Shown: positions 1 to 7,983, counted from the stretch's first letter. The stretch is DNA of 64,000 nt from Clavibacter capsici (GCF_001280205.1 NZ_CP012573.1:124001-188000), one strand, 5' to 3'. Numbers and translations are program-made. The notes: generated from the sequence alone by a model not told the origin.

Positions 1-119
1 GCGCCCGTAGGTCATCTCCGCCGTGACGGCGCCCCTTGGGCGAGGCAGCGTCTATGGCGGGCCGATCGCGTAACGTCGCTCAATTCCACGGATGCGGGAT
101 CAGGAGGATCCGGCGGCGC
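1..119. other. Left-edge non-coding stretch
   Basis: These bases lie downstream of the minus-strand LysE-type gene. I see no convincing coding frame, RNA gene or terminator hairpin. A gene whose body lies outside the window could end here, but nothing supports that. Confidence 0.4.
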
Positions 120-758
120 CTAGGCTGGCGCCGGCGCCTCGATCGCGAGCTTCACGCCCACGGCCCCGAGGAGGCCGCCGGTGGCCCAGCGCTGCCAGCG
201 CATCCACCGGGGGCGGCCCCGCAGGAACACGGCGATGGAACCGGCCGCGAGGACAATGCCTGCGTTCACCGCGAGGCTCACCAGGATCTGCACCGCACCG
301 AGCTGGAAGCCCTGCGCCACGACGTCGCCGGCCGCCCGGTCGACGAACTGCGGGATGAGCGCGAGGTACATGATCGCGGCCTTCGGGTTGAGCAGGTTCG
401 TCACGAGGCCCATGCGGAAGAGCTTCGCGGTGGAGTCGCGCGGCAGGTCGCGCGTGTCGAAGACGGAGGCGCCGCCCGGGCGCAGCGTGGAGTACGCCAG
501 CCACAGCAGGTACGCCGCCCCGGCGACCTTGAGCCCGGTGTAGAGCCACGGCACCACGACGAAGACCGCGGCGAGGCCGACGTTGGCCATGATCATGTAG
601 ACGACGAAGCCCACGCCCGTGCCGGCCAGTGAGACGAGACCCGCGCGACGGCCCTGGCTGATGCTGCGCGAGACCAGGTACATCATGTTCGGGCCCGGCG
701 TGAGGACCATGCCGAGCGCGACGAGGGCCATGGCGGATGCGGCGGCCAGGGTGATCAT
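120..758 (-). CDS. LysE/RhtB-family amino-acid exporter
   Basis: This 212-residue integral membrane protein has the family look of LysE/RhtB translocators, which export amino acids and related small metabolites across the inner membrane. The N-terminus runs straight into a hydrophobic helix followed by the characteristic PGPNMMYLVSRS stretch (about residues 21-32) and a GxxxG-rich second helix. About six membrane segments are visible, with a loop after LWLAYSTLRPGG. Length is normal for the family. The ATG is preceded by GGAGGGA at good spacing. It stands alone, and its substrate cannot be told from sequence. Confidence 0.88.
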   Translation of the reverse strand: MITLAAASAMALVALGMVLTPGPNMMYLVSRSISQGRRAGLVSLAGTGVGFVVYMIMANVGLAAVFVVVPWLYTGLKVAGAAYLLWLAYSTLRPGGASVFDTRDLPRDSTAKLFRMGLVTNLLNPKAAIMYLALIPQFVDRAAGDVVAQGFQLGAVQILVSLAVNAGIVLAAGSIAVFLRGRPRWMRWQRWATGGLLGAVGVKLAIEAPAPA

Positions 759-911
759 GCGGGTCCCTCCTCGATCCGCCGGCGTCGCGCGCGGCCGGAG
801 GGACCAGCTTGCCGCACGCGCTGCTCCGGATCGACCCGGTCGCGGGCGGCCGTCGCCTCATCGGCGCGGCGTCACCGGCTCCGCGTCATCCGGCCGCGTC
901 ACCGGCCCGCG

Positions 912-1769
912 TCAGCGGTAGTCGTAGAACCCCTCGCCCGACTCCACGCCGAGCTTGCCCTTGTCGAGGTACTCGCTCTTGAGGTGCGCCGCCCACGCCT
1001 GCGCGCCCGGGTCGTCGCTCGCCACGGAGACCGCGTAGGCGGTGCGGAGGCCGACGACGTCGTAGATCTGGAACGGGCCGAGGGGCGCGCCGGTCGCGAT
1101 GCGCCAGGTGGTGTCGATGGTCTTCGGATCCGCGACGCCCTTCAGCAGGAGGCCCGCGGCCGCGTCGAGCAGCGGCACGAGCAGCGAGTTGAGCACGTAG
1201 CCGGGCTGCTCCTTCTTCAGCGGGATCGGGACCATGCCGATCTCCTCGGCGAACGCGACGACCCGGTCGAACACCTCGGGCGACGTGCGCTCGGTGCCCA
1301 TGACCTCGGCCGTGTTCTGCCGCCACACGTGGTTCGCGAAGTGCAGCGCGAGGAAGCGGTCGGGGCGGTCGGTGGAGTCGGCGATCGCGCTCGGCAGGAG
1401 CGTCGACGAGTTGGTCGCGAAGACCGTGCGCTCGGGTGCGGCCTCGGCGATGCGGCGGTAGACGTCCTGCTTGAGCTCGAGGGACTCGGGGACCGCCTCG
1501 ATCACGAGGTCGGCGTCGGCGACGGACGCGGCGAGGTCGCTCGTGAGCGTGATCCCCGCGGCGGCGCGGGTCGCCGCGTCCCGCGTCTCCTCGCCGGACT
1601 CGGACACGAACTGCGCGACGATCGCGTCGAGCCGCCCGCGCGCGGCCTCGAGCGCGGCATCGTCCACGTCGTAGCTGGTCACGGTCTTGCCGTGGTTCGC
1701 GGCCTGGAACGCGATCTGCGCGCCGAGCACGCCCGCTCCGAGGACGGTGACCTTCGTGATGTCGGGCAT
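912..1769 (-). CDS. 3-hydroxyacyl-CoA dehydrogenase (NAD-binding)
   Basis: The product (285 residues) begins with a Rossmann segment, VTVLGAGVLGAQIAFQAANHG, matching the NAD-binding N-terminus of 3-hydroxyacyl-CoA dehydrogenases. The mid-region LALHFANHVWRQNTAEVM carries the family's histidine-containing active-site stretch (HFxNP-like, with the proline replaced). It would oxidise L-3-hydroxyacyl-CoA in fatty-acid or related beta-oxidation. The frame is open upstream, but the ATG at 1769 follows AAGGAG at ideal spacing and starts exactly at the Rossmann fold, so I chose it. It is single-domain (no enoyl-CoA hydratase), like HbdA/FadB2-type enzymes. Confidence 0.88.
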   Translation of the reverse strand: MPDITKVTVLGAGVLGAQIAFQAANHGKTVTSYDVDDAALEAARGRLDAIVAQFVSESGEETRDAATRAAAGITLTSDLAASVADADLVIEAVPESLELKQDVYRRIAEAAPERTVFATNSSTLLPSAIADSTDRPDRFLALHFANHVWRQNTAEVMGTERTSPEVFDRVVAFAEEIGMVPIPLKKEQPGYVLNSLLVPLLDAAAGLLLKGVADPKTIDTTWRIATGAPLGPFQIYDVVGLRTAYAVSVASDDPGAQAWAAHLKSEYLDKGKLGVESGEGFYDYR

Positions 1770-1885
1770 GGCGGACTCCTTCGTCGGCGGACGCGTCGAG
1801 GCGGCGGGCGGGTCCCGCGCGGGCGTCATCGCCAGCGAACCACCGGGCGCGGCGGGCGGTCGGATCCATGCGGCCAGCGGACAGG

Positions 1886-1923
1886 CGCGTCCCCCCTGCC
1901 CGGCTCCGGGCAGGGGGGACGCG
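1886..1923 (-). terminator. Perfect 18-bp hairpin after the flavoprotein gene
   Basis: Positions 1886-1903 are exactly complementary to 1906-1923 with only CT at the tip. The hairpin starts 5 bases past the minus-strand stop codon at 1928. It has no U-tract, as is common for strong GC-rich actinobacterial terminators. It also separates this gene from the dehydrogenase gene downstream. Confidence 0.75.
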
Positions 1924-1927
1924 GGCC

Positions 1928-2539
1928 TCACTCGGCGGGCGCCGCCGGGTAGTCGTGCTGCGCGAGGAACGCCGCGAGGTGCGCCGCGTTGCGGGCGGCG
2001 GTCGCGGTGACGGAGGCGACGCGCTCGGGCACCTCGTCGAGGTCGTTGTAGTCGACGCTGTTCATCGCCTCGCCGTTCCAGTAGACGCCGCCCTGCGCGG
2101 GGATCGAGAAGCCGACGTCGTTGAGGCCCTGGAAGAAGTCGGCCGTGATCTTGTGGGCGCCGTCCTCGTTGCCGACCACGACCGCGAGCGCGACCTTGCC
2201 GAACAGGCTCGGGTTGCCGTCCTCGCGGGTCTCGGAGAGCTCGGCGTCGAGGCGCTCGAGCACGCGCGAGGCGACGGACGACATGTGGCCCATCCAGGTG
2301 GGCGTGGCGAGGATCAGGATGTCGGCGGCGAGCACGGCCTCGCGGACGGTGGGCCAGGCGTCGCCGTCGCCCATGTCCTTCTCCACGCCGGGCTTGATGT
2401 CGTGGTCGACGAGGCGGATCTCGCGGCCGGTCACGCCGTGCGTGGCCAGCTCGGCGAGCACCTCGCCGGCGAGCTTGCTGGTGCTCGAGGGGGCGGGGGA
2501 GGGCTTGAGGGTGCAGTTGAGGACGAGCGCGGTGGTCAT
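1928..2539 (-). CDS. NAD(P)H-dependent flavoprotein oxidoreductase (flavodoxin-like fold)
   Basis: This 203-residue protein has the flavodoxin-like/NADPH-dependent FMN reductase fold. It opens with a short beta strand, ALVLNCTLKPSPAPSST, matching the phosphate-binding loop for FMN. ILILATPTWMGHMSSVASRVLERLD follows, the classic FMN-ribityl/isoalloxazine contact of WrbA/FMN-reductase-like proteins. It probably reduces flavins or quinones in the cytoplasm. The frame extends far upstream as noise; the ATG at 2539 is preceded by GAAGGGA. The exact substrate is unknown. Confidence 0.82.
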   Translation of the reverse strand: MTTALVLNCTLKPSPAPSSTSKLAGEVLAELATHGVTGREIRLVDHDIKPGVEKDMGDGDAWPTVREAVLAADILILATPTWMGHMSSVASRVLERLDAELSETREDGNPSLFGKVALAVVVGNEDGAHKITADFFQGLNDVGFSIPAQGGVYWNGEAMNSVDYNDLDEVPERVASVTATAARNAAHLAAFLAQHDYPAAPAE

Positions 2540-2698
2540 GGGTGTTCCCTTCGGTGGATCCCCTGGAACGTAGGCCGGTCGGGGCGGCGGCTGTCGAGGA
2601 GCTGCGCGGATCGGCCAGGGCTCGGAGGCGGCGGTCATCTCCCGGCGGGCCGTCGCTAGGTTCGAGGGGCGGATCCCTCCGCCGAGCACGGAGGACCC

Positions 2699-3541
2699 AT
2701 GGACGACACCCCGAGGCGCAAGCCCCTCGAGCCCCTCGACCCCGCCGACCAGGGCGTCTCCGGCGAGCTCCGCCGCGACCGCTTCCTCGGCGATCGCGAC
2801 CTCACGCGCTGGGTGACGCCCGTCGGCCGGGTCCTCGCCCGCGTCGTGGAGCGGATCATGCGCGCGCTCGGCCCGTACGCCGCCCTCGTGATCACTCTGC
2901 TGGTCGGGCTCGCGCTCGCTGTGGGCCTGTCGGCGATCGCCGCGCAGGTCTACGACAACGTCACCGACGCCGACGGGGTCGCCGGCCTCGACAGGCCCCT
3001 CCTCGCCTTCATGATCGGCATCCGCACACCGTGGCTGGATGATGCGGCGACCGCGTACACGGACGTGGCGGGCACGACGATCATGCCGATCATCGCGGTG
3101 GTGACGATGCTGTTCCTCGCGGTGCGGCGCCGCTCGTGGACGCCGATCATCCTGGTCGTCGCGGCCGGCGGCGGATCCCTGCTGCTCACCATCGCGGGCA
3201 AGGACATCATCGGCCGCGCCCGCCCCGACCTCGCCGACGCGGTGCCTCCCTACGAGACGTCGCCGTCGTTCCCGAGCGGCCACACGCTGAACGCGGTGGC
3301 GATCGCCGGGATCCTCGCCTACCTGCTCCTCCTCCGCCAGCACCGCCGGGCGACCCGCGTGCTCTCGATCGCGGTGGCCGTGGTCTTCGCGATCACCGTC
3401 GGCGCCTCCCGCGTGTACCTCGGCCACCACTGGTTCACGGACGTGCTCGCAGCGTTCTTCCTCGGCGGCGCGTGGCTGGCGCTGGTGATCACGGCGCATC
3501 GGCTGTATCTGACGGCGCGGCGGCCGGGGGCGGTGGATTGA
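2699..3541 (+). CDS. PAP2-family membrane phosphatase
   Basis: The protein (280 residues) carries all three phosphatidic-acid-phosphatase type 2 motifs: KDIIGRARP (168-176), PSGH (192-195) and SRVYLGHHWFTD (237-248). Catalytic histidines are in PSGH and in the third motif. About six membrane helices surround them, after a charged cytoplasmic N-terminus of about 50 residues. Family members dephosphorylate lipid phosphates such as undecaprenyl diphosphate, phosphatidate or phosphatidylglycerophosphate at the membrane surface. The start follows GGAGGA. It is the last native gene before the low-GC island. Confidence 0.92.
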   Translation: MDDTPRRKPLEPLDPADQGVSGELRRDRFLGDRDLTRWVTPVGRVLARVVERIMRALGPYAALVITLLVGLALAVGLSAIAAQVYDNVTDADGVAGLDRPLLAFMIGIRTPWLDDAATAYTDVAGTTIMPIIAVVTMLFLAVRRRSWTPIILVVAAGGGSLLLTIAGKDIIGRARPDLADAVPPYETSPSFPSGHTLNAVAIAGILAYLLLLRQHRRATRVLSIAVAVVFAITVGASRVYLGHHWFTDVLAAFFLGGAWLALVITAHRLYLTARRPGAVD

Positions 3542-3900
3542 CGCGCCTCGCTTCGGAGGATGAGGGACTTTGGCACCGGCATGGACGAACGCCATATAGC
3601 AAGGCTCTTAGCGATAGCAACACGGGTCTCTTGGGCTACGTGAAGAACTGCGATAACTAGGTATTCACCCAAGTTGCGCGGCGTAAAGTCAGTATACTGC
3701 CCGCAATTCGCTCCTTGTGGCCCCTATGTCTTGTGCTATCTGTGCCGTCAGCTGCGCGGCACAACTCATACTAAATGCCTCTTTACAAGCGCGGATTCGC
3801 AACCTAGGCTCCAACTAATGTACCTGGTCGCTCGACCTGGTTTTTCGTTAGTGATGGCGCGCCGGTCTGAGTTCGCCTCGTATATGCGAAAGGTGCCATT
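3542..3900. other. Gene-free left part of the low-GC island
   Basis: This 359-bp stretch drops abruptly from the flanking GC level and holds no convincing gene. A 20-codon ORF starting at 3581 matches nothing I know. It contains a perfect 7+7 bp hairpin TGTGCCG (3741-3747) / CGGCACA (3757-3763). It also contains GGTCG (3826-3830) / CGACC (3833-3837), followed shortly by TTTTT at 3841-3845, a weak rho-independent terminator-like element. Promoters for the downstream gene must lie here, but I cannot fix one. Confidence 0.5.
3826..3845 (+). terminator. Possible weak intrinsic terminator upstream of the island gene
   Basis: A 5-bp GC-rich stem (GGTCG/CGACC with CT tip) is followed three bases later by five T residues. 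Such a T-run is unusual in this genome. It may insulate the island gene from transcription out of the PAP2 gene, but the stem is short. Confidence 0.3.
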
Positions 3901-5031
3901 GTGGATGACAAAGAACTTGGAGCGGGTAAAACTTGTTTTTTGGTCACGCCGATTGGTAGTGCCCTCGCGCCCCTGGGAACGGAAGGGCGAGATTCCTACG
4001 AACGCGCTCTTGAAATGTGGGCTAAGGTTTTCTCTCCGGCTTGTGAGGTGTTTGGTCTGCGTGTTATACGCGCCGACAAAATCGCCGATCCGGGCGAATT
4101 GCCAGATCAAATATTCTCCTACTTGCGCGACGCTGAGGTCGTCATAGCCGACCTCAGTGGCGGAAACTCTAACGTTATGTACGAGCTTGGCTTGCGTCAT
4201 AGTAAGCATGCCATGACGATTCAGGTCGGTGAGTATGGCCGGCTACCATTTGATCTCCAATCTATTCGCACGATTCAATTCAAGCGTGACGAGATGGGGC
4301 TAATCGATGCGCGCAACTCTCTGATAGACGCTTTGAGAGCTGGTCTTATAAGCGGACCAACGTCGCTCCGCGCGACGGAGGTCTTTACGGATGGCGCAGG
4401 AGCTAGAATTGATTCCCAAGCAGATTCCGCACGTTCAGCCGCGCCGGATGAAGTCGGGAAATTGCCGGAGGAGCCGGGCCTGCTTGAGGTGATGGCCGAA
4501 GGTGAAACGGCCCTGACTCATGTTTCCACGGTCATGCAAGACATTTCGGGAGATATCCGCCAAATTGCTGCGGTAACTTCAGCGGCAGGTGAACGCATTC
4601 AAGATCCTCAAATGCAGACAAAGGGTTTCGCTGGGCGGCTAGTCATTGCTCGTGAATTGGCCTCAGAGCTTGAGCCGCTGGCGAGTGTCATGAGCAACGA
4701 TTCGGCGGATTTTGCGTCCGACATCGCACTGATCGACGCAATGCTTAAGAATATTTTTGCGCGATCGGATGACGAGGACCCAGAAACTATCACTAACTTC
4801 TTGGACAAAGTGGAAGAGATGCTTGAGGCCGCCGAGGGGGGAGGGGAAGGCATGATGCAGATGCGTGCTGGCGTAAGCAAGATTCGCGGACTCTCGCGTG
4901 ACTTGCGACCTGTGGCCGATGCTCTCGATAGGTCTTTGGGTGAGGTCATAACGGGTATTCGAGTAATGCTTGATTGGAGGACGCCCATGGCAGAAGTTCG
5001 GGCTTCGTTGCTGACGAGGGATTTGGCGTAG
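3901..5031 (+). CDS. TIR-like / nucleoside 2-deoxyribosyltransferase-like domain protein with helical C-terminus (putative defence or signalling protein)
   Basis: The product has 376 residues. Residues 12-128 form a Rossmannoid domain: FLVTPIG (13-19), RADKIADPGELPDQI (57-71) and VVIADLSGGNSNVMYELGLR (80-99). The strand-D84-x-S/T-GGN-...-YE95LG arrangement resembles the active site of nucleoside 2-deoxyribosyltransferase-like (DRHyd) and TIR-like NAD-hydrolysing effectors, where the Glu is the nucleophile. A variable linker (150-190) leads to about 180 residues of predicted amphipathic helices, possibly an oligomerising or sensor bundle. The start is GTG with AAAGGTG upstream; no in-frame ATG fits better. 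GC is about 52% in a sampled line, against about 70% in the flanks, implying horizontal acquisition. Function is inferred; no partner gene lies within the island. Confidence 0.72.
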   Translation: MDDKELGAGKTCFLVTPIGSALAPLGTEGRDSYERALEMWAKVFSPACEVFGLRVIRADKIADPGELPDQIFSYLRDAEVVIADLSGGNSNVMYELGLRHSKHAMTIQVGEYGRLPFDLQSIRTIQFKRDEMGLIDARNSLIDALRAGLISGPTSLRATEVFTDGAGARIDSQADSARSAAPDEVGKLPEEPGLLEVMAEGETALTHVSTVMQDISGDIRQIAAVTSAAGERIQDPQMQTKGFAGRLVIARELASELEPLASVMSNDSADFASDIALIDAMLKNIFARSDDEDPETITNFLDKVEEMLEAAEGGGEGMMQMRAGVSKIRGLSRDLRPVADALDRSLGEVITGIRVMLDWRTPMAEVRASLLTRDLA

Positions 5032-5194
5032 CCCGTCCTCATAGTATTAGACGTGAAGCACGGACTAGCAATTATTCAAATGAGGTGTTGGCGTTGTGGC
5101 GATGGGTGCCTGTGTCGGGCGCCTCAAGCGCGCGGAACTGCCCCTATGGCGTAGATGGCCGCTGTTGACCCGACGGCCGTGCGACCCTTGCCGC

Positions 5195-5617
5195 ATGGAT
5201 CTCGTGGTGCCCCCGGGGCTGACCATCCCGGCGGCCGAGCTGCAGTGGCGGTTTTCGCGGTCGTCCGGGCCCGGCGGGCAGCACGTTAACACGGCGGACA
5301 GCCGGGTGCAGCTCACGTGGGACGTCGCAGGATCGCTCGTGCTCACGGATCAGCAGCGCGAGCGGATCCTCGACCGGCTCGGCCGACGCCTCGTCGCCGG
5401 GACCATCACGGTGACGGTCTCGGAGCAGCGGTCGCAGCTGCGCAACCGGGTCGCCGCGATCGACGGGCTCCGTCAGCTCATCGCCGAGGCGCTCGCGCCC
5501 GATGCCTCACCACGCCGCCCGACCCGCCCCACGAAGGGCTCCCAGAAGAGACGCCTGGCGGCCAAGACGCAGCGGTCCGCGACGAAGCAGCAGCGCAAGC
5601 GGCCGACCGGCGACTGA
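5195..5617 (+). CDS. arfB: Alternative ribosome-rescue factor (ArfB/YaeJ-type peptidyl-tRNA hydrolase)
   Basis: The 140-residue protein has the class-I release-factor catalytic core with SSGPGGQHVN, placing the GGQ tripeptide at residues 27-29. It ends in a lysine/arginine-rich tail (KGSQKRRLAAKTQRS...KQQRKR), as in ArfB, which inserts into the mRNA channel of stalled ribosomes. It lacks the codon-recognition domain, so it is not a termination factor. It releases nascent peptide from non-stop ribosomes. The start has no Shine-Dalgarno; GACCCT lies 6 nt before it, possibly a degenerate leaderless -10. The low-GC island ends just upstream, so its native promoter may have been altered. Confidence 0.88.
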   Translation: MDLVVPPGLTIPAAELQWRFSRSSGPGGQHVNTADSRVQLTWDVAGSLVLTDQQRERILDRLGRRLVAGTITVTVSEQRSQLRNRVAAIDGLRQLIAEALAPDASPRRPTRPTKGSQKRRLAAKTQRSATKQQRKRPTGD

Positions 5618-5644
5618 GCGCGCGAAGGAGCGGGCGTCAGCGGA

Positions 5645-6694
5645 TCAGGCGGACGCCCCCACGGACGCGTCCGCCCGGTCCCACCCCAGCGCCTCCCCGA
5701 TCTGCTTGATAGCCGCGAGCGACCGCAGGTTGAAGTCCACGCCGAGCTGGTTGGGGATCGTGACGAGCAGCGTGTCGGCTGCGGCGATCGCCTGGTCGGC
5801 GCCGAGCTCCTCGATGAGGCGCTCGGGGCTGCCGATGTAGGAGCGGCCGAAGCGCCACCTCTCGCCGCCGACCTCGCCGACCTGGTCCTGGCCCTCGATC
5901 TGCGAGCGGACGCCGAAGTACATCTCGGACTCGTCGTCGACGATCGGGATGATGCTGCGGCTGACGCTCACGCGCGGCTCCCACGCGTGCCCGGCGGCGG
6001 CCCAGCCGTCGCGGAACAGCTGGATCTGCTCGGCCTGGAGCACGTCGAGCGGCACGCCGGTGTCCTCGGAGAGGAGCGTCGACGACATGAGGTTCATGCC
6101 CTGCTCGGCGGCCCACTGGCCGGTCGCGCGCGTGCCGGCGCCCCACCAGATCCGCTCGCGGAGGCCCGGCGACTGCGGCGTGATCGCGACGCCGCCCGCG
6201 ATGATGCCGCGCTGCGGGGCCGCGGTCGCGAGCTCCTCGCCCTCGAGCGCGCGGAGGAAGAGGCCCGTGTGGCGGCGGGCCATGTCGGCGTCGGTCTCGC
6301 CGTCGCGGGGCACGTAGCCGAACGACTCGTAGCCGGCCTCGACCTGCTCGGGCGATCCGCGGCTGATGCCGAGCTGCACCCGGCGGTTGGAGATGAGGTC
6401 GGTCATGGCCGCCTCCTCCGCCATGTAGAGGGGGTTCTCGTAGCGCATGTCGACCACACCGGTGCCGATCTCGATCCGGCTGGTGCGGCTCGCGATGGCG
6501 GCCAGCAGCGGGAACGGCGACGCCTGCTGCGGCGCGAAGTGGTGCACGCGGAAGTACGCGCCGTCGATGCCGATCTCCTCGGCCGCGACCGCGAGGTCGA
6601 TCGACTGGAGCAGCGAGTCCTGGGCGGTGCGGACGCGGGATCCGCGCACGTCCTGCCAGTGGTTGAACGACAGGAAGCCGATCTTGGTGGCCAT
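5645..6694 (-). CDS. LLM-class (luciferase-like) flavin-dependent oxidoreductase
   Basis: This 349-residue enzyme belongs to the bacterial luciferase-like monooxygenase superfamily, TIM-barrel proteins using FMNH2 or F420. Signatures include IGIDGAYFRVHHF near residues 41-53, SRTSRIEIGTGVV (about 70-82) and RVQLGISRGSPEQ, all typical of the group. The ATG at 6694 is preceded by GAGGAG. Substrate and cofactor cannot be assigned from sequence. It converges on arfB with a short gap and stands alone. Confidence 0.87.
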   Translation of the reverse strand: MATKIGFLSFNHWQDVRGSRVRTAQDSLLQSIDLAVAAEEIGIDGAYFRVHHFAPQQASPFPLLAAIASRTSRIEIGTGVVDMRYENPLYMAEEAAMTDLISNRRVQLGISRGSPEQVEAGYESFGYVPRDGETDADMARRHTGLFLRALEGEELATAAPQRGIIAGGVAITPQSPGLRERIWWGAGTRATGQWAAEQGMNLMSSTLLSEDTGVPLDVLQAEQIQLFRDGWAAAGHAWEPRVSVSRSIIPIVDDESEMYFGVRSQIEGQDQVGEVGGERWRFGRSYIGSPERLIEELGADQAIAAADTLLVTIPNQLGVDFNLRSLAAIKQIGEALGWDRADASVGASA

Positions 6695-6816
6695 GGGGCG
6701 CTCCTCGGTGCTCGACGGCGGCGGATCCGGGTGGATGCGTCTGCATGGAAGCGAACCACGTCCGCGCGCCCCGGTATTCCCGCGGCGGATCCCTGGACCG
6801 CACGCGCACCCCGGCC

Positions 6817-6822
6817 TACGCT
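6817..6822 (+). promoter_or_regulatory. Leaderless -10 hexamer TACGCT for the DUF2200 gene
   Basis: TACGCT ends 6 nt before the ATG at 6829, and there is no Shine-Dalgarno. Transcription would start at or next to the A of the start codon. Confidence 0.6.
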
Positions 6823-6828
6823 CCCGAC

Positions 6829-7173
6829 ATGCACCGGATCTACACGACGCCGTTCGCCGCGGTGTACCCGCTCTACGTGACGAAGGTCGAGCGGAAGGGC
6901 CGCACGCGCGCGGAGCTCGACGAGGCGATCACCTGGCTCACCGGCTTCGACGCCGCCGAGCTCCAGCACCACCTCGACGCCGAGACCACCTTCCAGGACC
7001 TCTTCGCCGCCGCGCGGCTCAACCCGCTCGCCGACGAGGTCCGCGGCGTGATCTGCGGCGTCCGCATCGAGGAGATCGAGGACCCGCTCATGAAGCAGGT
7101 CCGGATCCTCGACAAGCTCGTCGACGAGATCGCCCGCGGCCGGCCGATGCAGAAGGTGCTGCGCGGCGGCTAG
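6829..7173 (+). CDS. DUF2200 family protein
   Basis: The product (114 residues) matches DUF2200 along its whole length: HRIYTTPFAAVYPLYVTKVE at the start, then EAITWLTGF, and the diagnostic VICGVRIEEIEDPLMKQVR before a short C-terminal helix ending in MQKVLRGG. The family is cytoplasmic and of unknown function. In-frame codons exist upstream, but the leaderless promoter hexamer and the family N-terminus both fix the start at 6829. Its stop overlaps the end of the convergent DUF2283 gene by 4 nt. Confidence 0.88.
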   Translation: MHRIYTTPFAAVYPLYVTKVERKGRTRAELDEAITWLTGFDAAELQHHLDAETTFQDLFAAARLNPLADEVRGVICGVRIEEIEDPLMKQVRILDKLVDEIARGRPMQKVLRGG

Positions 7174-7397
7174 CCGATCCGCACGGCCTCCGCCAGCACC
7201 GCCGCCGGCAGCACCGCGCTCGCGTGCAGCACCTCGAGGCCGAGGAGGCGGCCGTCGGCGTCGAAGTCGAGCGCCACCTCGCCGCGGTCGCCCGGCGTCG
7301 TGATCGAGTGGATCGTCGTGGCCGCGTCCCCGTCGGCGATCGGGTCGGCCAGCTCCACGTACGCGGCGTCCGCGACCGGGTCGTAGGTTAGCCGCAT
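7170..7397 (-). CDS. DUF2283 family protein
   Basis: This 75-residue protein shows the DUF2283 pattern: MRLTYDPVADAAYVELAD at the N-terminus, then VALDFDADGRLLGLEVLHAS, a small beta-rich fold of unknown function. It is joined to the upstream TetR gene by a TGATG stop/start overlap, so the two are translationally coupled and share the autoregulated tetR promoter. It may have an accessory role to that regulator, but nothing in the sequence shows one. Confidence 0.85.
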   Translation of the reverse strand: MRLTYDPVADAAYVELADPIADGDAATTIHSITTPGDRGEVALDFDADGRLLGLEVLHASAVLPAAVLAEAVRIG

Positions 7398-7969
7398 CAC
7401 GCGCCCGCCGCCATCACGCGACGGAACGCGTCGAGGGTGTCGTGCAGGACGTCGGCCAGCTCGCCCGCGCCGTCGTCGGAGAGCCAGCGGCCGATGGAGA
7501 CGCCGAAGACGGTCGCGGTGGCGTGGGCGACGAGCACGGCGGTGAGCGGATCCACGCCGCGCTCCACGAAGCCCGCGCGCACGGCCTCCTGCATCGCGTG
7601 GACCTTGCGCATCTCGCGCTCCTGCAACCCGGCGTCGGCGACGATGATGCGCTTGCGGGCGACGAGCGTCGCGCGCCCCTCCGCGAACTGCGACGCGACG
7701 ACCTCCGGGAAGCCGTCCTCGACGACCTGGAGCGGCGAGCGGTCGGCGGGCGCCTCGCGGATGATGCGCGTCACGAGCGCGGGCAGCTCGTCCTCCTCGG
7801 CGAACAGCACCTCGCGCTTGTCGGCGAAGTGGCGGAAGAAGGTGCGGGTGGTGAGGCCGGCGCGGGCGGTGATCTCGGGCACGGTCGTCGCGGCGAAGCC
7901 CTGGCTCTGGAACAGCTCGAGGGCGGCGGCGGCCAGGCGCTCGCGCGTGTCCGGCTGCCATCTGCTCAT
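7397..7969 (-). CDS. TetR-family transcriptional regulator
   Basis: The product (190 residues) begins with a canonical TetR helix-turn-helix (residues 8-52: RERLAAAALELFQSQGFAAT, then EITARAGLTTRTFFRHFADK). It ends in a C-terminal helical ligand domain of the type seen in mycofactocin/MftR-like regulators. TAGGAT lies exactly 6 nt before the ATG and no Shine-Dalgarno is visible, suggesting a leaderless transcript. It is divergent from the MDR oxidoreductase, and two matching inverted repeats lie between them, so it very probably represses both. The ligand is unknown. Confidence 0.9.
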   Translation of the reverse strand: MSRWQPDTRERLAAAALELFQSQGFAATTVPEITARAGLTTRTFFRHFADKREVLFAEEDELPALVTRIIREAPADRSPLQVVEDGFPEVVASQFAEGRATLVARKRIIVADAGLQEREMRKVHAMQEAVRAGFVERGVDPLTAVLVAHATATVFGVSIGRWLSDDGAGELADVLHDTLDAFRRVMAAGA

Positions 7970-7975
7970 GCGTCG

Positions 7976-7981
7976 ATCCTA
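7976..7981 (-). promoter_or_regulatory. Leaderless -10 hexamer TAGGAT for tetR
   Basis: On the minus strand TAGGAT ends 6 nt before the ATG at 7969. It abuts the first operator at 7984, so bound repressor would cover this promoter. Confidence 0.55.
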
Positions 7982-7983
7982 GT

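Noticed and set aside
3581-3643. A 20-codon ORF (MDERHIARLLAIATRVSWAT) in the island's left part
   Set aside because: Too short, no ribosome-binding site, unrecognisable; it could be a remnant but cannot be supported.
3766-4209. Antisense 147-codon ORF at the start of the island gene
   Set aside because: It lacks a ribosome-binding site and any family signature, and overlaps the conserved part of the TIR-like gene.
3543-5125. GCGCCTC direct repeats as island attachment sites
   Set aside because: Seven bases in GC-rich DNA are expected by chance, and no integrase or tRNA is present, so I do not annotate att sites.
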